Shown in pieces: positions 7,513 through 9,647 of a stretch of DNA of 9,647 bases; the stretch's first letter is position 1; each line of letters opens with the position of its first letter. The DNA comes from Thiotrichaceae bacterium (GTDB lineage: Bacteria > Pseudomonadota > Gammaproteobacteria > Thiotrichales > Thiotrichaceae). The notes beneath the pieces were generated by a model. It saw nothing but the letters and a program-made list of their open reading frames with translations. It had not been told where the DNA came from and did not search any database. Made by a program: the position numbers and the translations under genes. The stretch spans positions 1-9,647 of the forward strand of contig JALVDQ010000284.1 of assembly GCA_027008885.1 (NCBI GenBank), written 5' to 3'.

Positions 7513-7889
7513 TAGAACACCCTCATGATTAGAAAGATTAGCGTTGAAAGCGTTGTTGCAGCTAAAACCATCCAGGATGATAATTCGGCAGGTCTTTTAT
7601 TCTCCCCAATATCAATATCCATCAACAGAAAGCGCAGTCCTGCAAAAAAGTGATAAATTAATGCAGCAAACAGAATGACCTCAAACAGCAGCACCAAAGG
7701 GTGATTGATCAGCTCAAGCGCGCGTTGAAAATCTGCCTTGTCGTGCATTGATAATTGCAGCAAATAAATTGAAAAAGGGATCGCCAAAAACAATACAACA
7801 CCCGTGACTCGATGTAGCAAAGAGACTATGCCCGGAAGCGGGAGCTTGATTTTGAACAGGTTTAAATAAACCGGTTGTTTGTTATTCAT
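7512..7889 (-). CDS. sdhC: Succinate dehydrogenase cytochrome b556 subunit
   Basis: Haem-binding membrane anchor of complex II; forms the quinone site with SdhB and SdhD. It has 125 residues (E. coli 129) with three membrane helices at about 21-46, 64-84 and 104-124. The family motif runs from QPVYLNL at 5-11 to SLLHRVTG at 23-30; S23 and R27 are the conserved quinone-site residues. H80 in IYHFFAGLRFLLMD is the expected haem ligand (E. coli H84). The usual Arg before Pro at the N-terminus is Gln here (Q5), and the RH of GxRH is RF, neither at a haem position. It is the first gene of the sdhCDAB operon. The ATG at 7889 has no clear ribosome binding site and overlaps the stop of a short upstream ORF. 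Confidence 0.96.
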   Translation of the reverse strand: MNNKQPVYLNLFKIKLPLPGIVSLLHRVTGVVLFLAIPFSIYLLQLSMHDKADFQRALELINHPLVLLFEVILFAALIYHFFAGLRFLLMDIDIGENKRPAELSSWMVLAATTLSTLIFLIMRVF

Positions 7890-7927
7890 ATTGTCAATTT
7901 TTCCATCAGACGTTTTAGTCGAAGCAT
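7886..7927 (-). promoter_or_regulatory. Candidate 13-codon leader ORF overlapping the sdhC start
   Basis: On the minus strand an ATG at 7927-7925 opens the peptide MLRLKRLMEKLTI. Its TGA (7888-7886) overlaps the sdhC ATG (7889-7887) as ATGA. A second in-frame ATG lies at codon 8. No clear ribosome binding site precedes it, but sdhC also lacks one, so coupled re-initiation is conceivable. If TATGCT at 7928-7923 is instead the sdh -10 element, this ORF is not transcribed from its start. Chance occurrence is quite possible. Confidence 0.18.
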
Positions 7928-8056
7928 AGACTACTTTTTAAGAAATAAAGTTGATTTTTTGTGTTTTTTTTAAAGTTTTTTTTAATCTTTAAAATTAAGA
8001 GGCTACGGTACTACGCATTGAGCAAATCAACAGGTTTAAGCCATTGCCCAGATTTT
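7890..8056 (-). promoter_or_regulatory. sdhCDAB upstream region with phased A-tracts
   Basis: 167 bases between the aminopeptidase stop and sdhC. On the minus strand it holds three A-runs: A8 at 7983-7976, A8 at 7971-7964 and A6 at 7960-7955. Their centres are 12 and 10 bases apart, close to one helical turn, so the DNA is expected to bend. It presumably holds the sdh promoter, since the operon starts here. I could not find a convincing -35/-10 pair; TATGCT at 7928-7923 is the best -10-like hexamer. No strong terminator for the upstream aminopeptidase gene is seen. Confidence 0.4.
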
Positions 8057-9472
8057 TTAGGCAGTGTTTTGGTAGCGTTGTCGCAAAAAATTAAAGATAG
8101 TGATTAAACCCATGGCTTCACCGCCTTTGGGTCTGCCGGGGCGTTCGCGTGTGTTCCATGCCATAACATCAATATGAGCCCAGTCAATTTGACTGTCTAC
8201 AAATTCATGCAGGTACAGTGCAGCAGTAATTGCCCCGCCATAGCCTTCTGCTGAAGCATTGGCAATATCGGCAACACTGCTGTCAAGCTGGTAGCGATAG
8301 CCATGATACAGGGGTAATGCCCAGAGAAGTTCGCCGGTGTTTTTGCAGGCATTTTGAATCGCATTTGTGAGTTTGTCTGAATTACTGAACAGGGCAGGAA
8401 TCTCTGTACCTACGGCAACACGCGCAGCACCGGTCAAGGTGGCAAAGTCAATAATCAGATCAGGTGATGATTCGCAGGCAAAGCTGAGTGCGTCACACAG
8501 TACGAGCCGTCCTTCCGCATCGGTATTATCAATTTCTACTGTTTTGTGGGCGCGTGTATCAAGAATGTCTCCAGGTCGATAGGCATCGCCGGAGATTGCA
8601 TTGTCTACGGCAGGAATCAAAACTTGCAGGCGTACTGGCAATTTAAGACTCATAATCAGGTGAGCCAAACCTAGTACATGAGCGGCGCCACCCATATCTT
8701 TTTTCATCAGGCGCATGAATCGGGAAGGCTTCAGATCCAGTCCGCCCGTATCAAAACAGACGCCCTTGCCTACCAGTGCAAGCAGGGGCAAGTCCTTGTT
8801 GTCAGTATTCCAGTTGAGTTGTAACAGACGGGGTGCATGCTTGCTGGCTCGTCCCACGGCATGAATGGCAGGAAAGTTTTGCTGAAGCAGATCATCACCG
8901 ATAATTTCAGTAAATACCGCCTGATGCTGTATGGCTAATTCTTCTGCCATTTTTGACAGGTCTTCCGGCATCATGTGATTAGCGGGTGTGTTGACCAGAT
9001 CACGCACCAGGGTAAAGGCATCGACAAAGGCATTGATCTGTTGCAGATGGCTTTCGTCTACTTTTAGTTTTGCTGCTGGTTCGGGCTGCAGAAAGTCTTT
9101 TTTGAAAAAGTTAAAACGATAAGCCCCCAGCCCCCAGCCTGTTTCTGCCTGAATCTGCTCAGTGTCGCTCCAGTCTGTTTGCAGCTGATAAGTTTTGGCA
9201 GGCAGCTTTTTTGCAAGACCCGCAATAGCCCAGATTTTTGCACTATCATCAATATTATCGTTATCTGTGTCGTCGGCTATACCAAATAAAACCATCTGGA
9301 TTGCACCCTGTTGATCTGGCACGATACAGTATTTCTGGGGTTTTGCCTCGAAGCCGCTGTTTTTTATCCAGTTGGCAGTGGTTTTATCCTGAGTCTCAAG
9401 ATACTGCTCAAGTTGTGATTTTTTAACAGGGATTAAGGGAATGGACGGAAAATCTTCTGTGGTGTAGTTCAT
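8057..9472 (-). CDS. M17-family leucyl aminopeptidase
   Basis: Dinuclear-metal cytoplasmic aminopeptidase that removes N-terminal residues from peptides. Catalytic and metal residues are complete and keep PepA spacing: K236 and D241 (GKGVCFDTGGLDLKPS), K248, D259 (MKKDMGGAA), and D318, E320 and R322 in the family signature NTDAEGRL. These match E. coli PepA K270, D275, K282, D293, D352, E354 and R356. The 471 residues comprise a short N-terminal domain (about 1-150), which differs from PepA, and the C-terminal peptidase domain. The loop before the signature reads AVDNAISGDAYRPGD, not the PepA ENMPSGNAYRPGD, so it belongs to the broader unnamed M17 group, and I give no symbol. An acidic stretch (67-77, DDTDNDNIDDS) is notable. 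It is upstream of sdhC in the same direction, 167 bases away. The ATG at 9472 has no clear ribosome binding site. Confidence 0.93.
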   Translation of the reverse strand: MNYTTEDFPSIPLIPVKKSQLEQYLETQDKTTANWIKNSGFEAKPQKYCIVPDQQGAIQMVLFGIADDTDNDNIDDSAKIWAIAGLAKKLPAKTYQLQTDWSDTEQIQAETGWGLGAYRFNFFKKDFLQPEPAAKLKVDESHLQQINAFVDAFTLVRDLVNTPANHMMPEDLSKMAEELAIQHQAVFTEIIGDDLLQQNFPAIHAVGRASKHAPRLLQLNWNTDNKDLPLLALVGKGVCFDTGGLDLKPSRFMRLMKKDMGGAAHVLGLAHLIMSLKLPVRLQVLIPAVDNAISGDAYRPGDILDTRAHKTVEIDNTDAEGRLVLCDALSFACESSPDLIIDFATLTGAARVAVGTEIPALFSNSDKLTNAIQNACKNTGELLWALPLYHGYRYQLDSSVADIANASAEGYGGAITAALYLHEFVDSQIDWAHIDVMAWNTRERPGRPKGGEAMGLITIFNFLRQRYQNTA

Positions 9473-9563
9473 TAGTCTGGTAGTGTTCCGGTAAAAATGC
9501 GTGTTTTATTATGATACCCATCCCCCCCTTTTTTTACTATTTTTTATTATTTGGATTTTTCTG
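9473..9563 (-). promoter_or_regulatory. Aminopeptidase upstream region with A7G7 block
   Basis: 91 bases upstream of the M17 gene. On the minus strand it contains seven A followed directly by seven G (9535-9522), then a -10-like TATCAT at 9516-9511. A weak -35-like TAGTAA lies at 9539-9534, so the homopolymers would form the spacer. The promoter call is weak because only half of the -35 bases match. No hairpin terminator for the gene to the right is seen. Confidence 0.25.
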
Positions 9564-9647
9564 TCAGGCAGGTTCCTGATAAAGCATTCTGCTTATCTCA
9601 CCATAATCAGGATGTGAAGAATTAATCAGCCCGAGGCGTAGCAGCAG
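9564..9647 (-). CDS. Possible C-terminal tail of an unidentified protein (cut by right edge)
   Basis: A minus-strand frame is open from the window edge for 27 codons to a TGA at 9566-9564. It reads LLLRLGLINSS, then HPDYGEISRMLYQEPA. The composition looks protein-like and the orientation matches the aminopeptidase gene 91 bases downstream, but 27 open codons can occur by chance and I do not recognise the sequence. If real, it could be the gene preceding the aminopeptidase in the same transcription unit. Confidence 0.35.
   Translation of the reverse strand: MLLRLGLINSSHPDYGEISRMLYQEPA

Noticed and set aside
8042..8070. Inverted repeat CATTGCC / GGCAGTG around the aminopeptidase stop codon
   Set aside because: On the minus (transcribed) strand it has a C-A mismatch, an 11-base loop and no U-tract after it; on the plus strand there is no gene upstream to terminate.
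9420..9521. Out-of-frame ORF beginning at the ATG after the G7 run and running across the aminopeptidase start
   Set aside because: The G-run touches the ATG, so it cannot act as a ribosome binding site, and the frame overlaps the real gene without a neat junction. Looks like chance.
9575..9611. Nested inverted repeats (CCTGAT / ATCAGG, and GATAAAGCA-TTC-TGCTTATC) near the right edge
   Set aside because: No U-tract follows on either strand, one base is bulged, and the segment falls in a possible coding tail. Probably chance.

Overview
This window looks like ordinary core-metabolism chromosome from a gammaproteobacterium. The main reasons are RNase T, an exonuclease classically known from Gammaproteobacteria, the homodimeric (AceE-type) pyruvate dehydrogenase E1, and an E. 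coli-like succinate dehydrogenase with a haem-binding two-subunit membrane anchor. I cannot name a genus. No mobile element, CRISPR array, tRNA, rRNA or phage gene is visible.

Layout, left to right. (1) Positions 1-3348, minus strand: a pyruvate dehydrogenase operon read right to left, aceE then aceF; aceF runs off the left edge. A divergent promoter region (3349-3577) separates it from (2) 3578-4625, plus strand: a compact pair, rnt (RNase T) and a small Rieske [2Fe-2S] protein whose TTG start lies inside the end of rnt. This pair meets (3) end to end with only 2 bp between stop codons. (3) 4628-7889, minus strand: the complete succinate dehydrogenase operon sdhCDAB. (4) 7890-8056: an AT-rich sdh upstream region with phased A-tracts. 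(5) 8057-9472, minus strand: an M17-family leucyl aminopeptidase. (6) 9473-9563: its upstream region, with an unusual A7G7 block. (7) 9564-9647, minus strand: a possible C-terminal tail of another gene, not recognised. No gene-free stretch exceeds 300 bases.

How the genes work together: AceE and AceF feed pyruvate into acetyl-CoA, and SdhCDAB oxidises succinate in the TCA cycle and passes electrons to quinone, so the window holds two hubs of aerobic carbon flux. RNase T matures tRNA, 5S and 23S rRNA 3' ends. The Rieske protein is probably a small soluble electron carrier or redox subunit with unknown partner. The aminopeptidase recycles peptides.

I found no convincing new system. The items most worth a second look are small: short candidate leader ORFs whose stop codons overlap the start codons of both aceE and sdhC (ATGA overlaps), G/C homopolymers sitting in or beside likely promoters, the overlapping rnt-Rieske pair, and the 2-bp convergent junction between the Rieske gene and sdhB.
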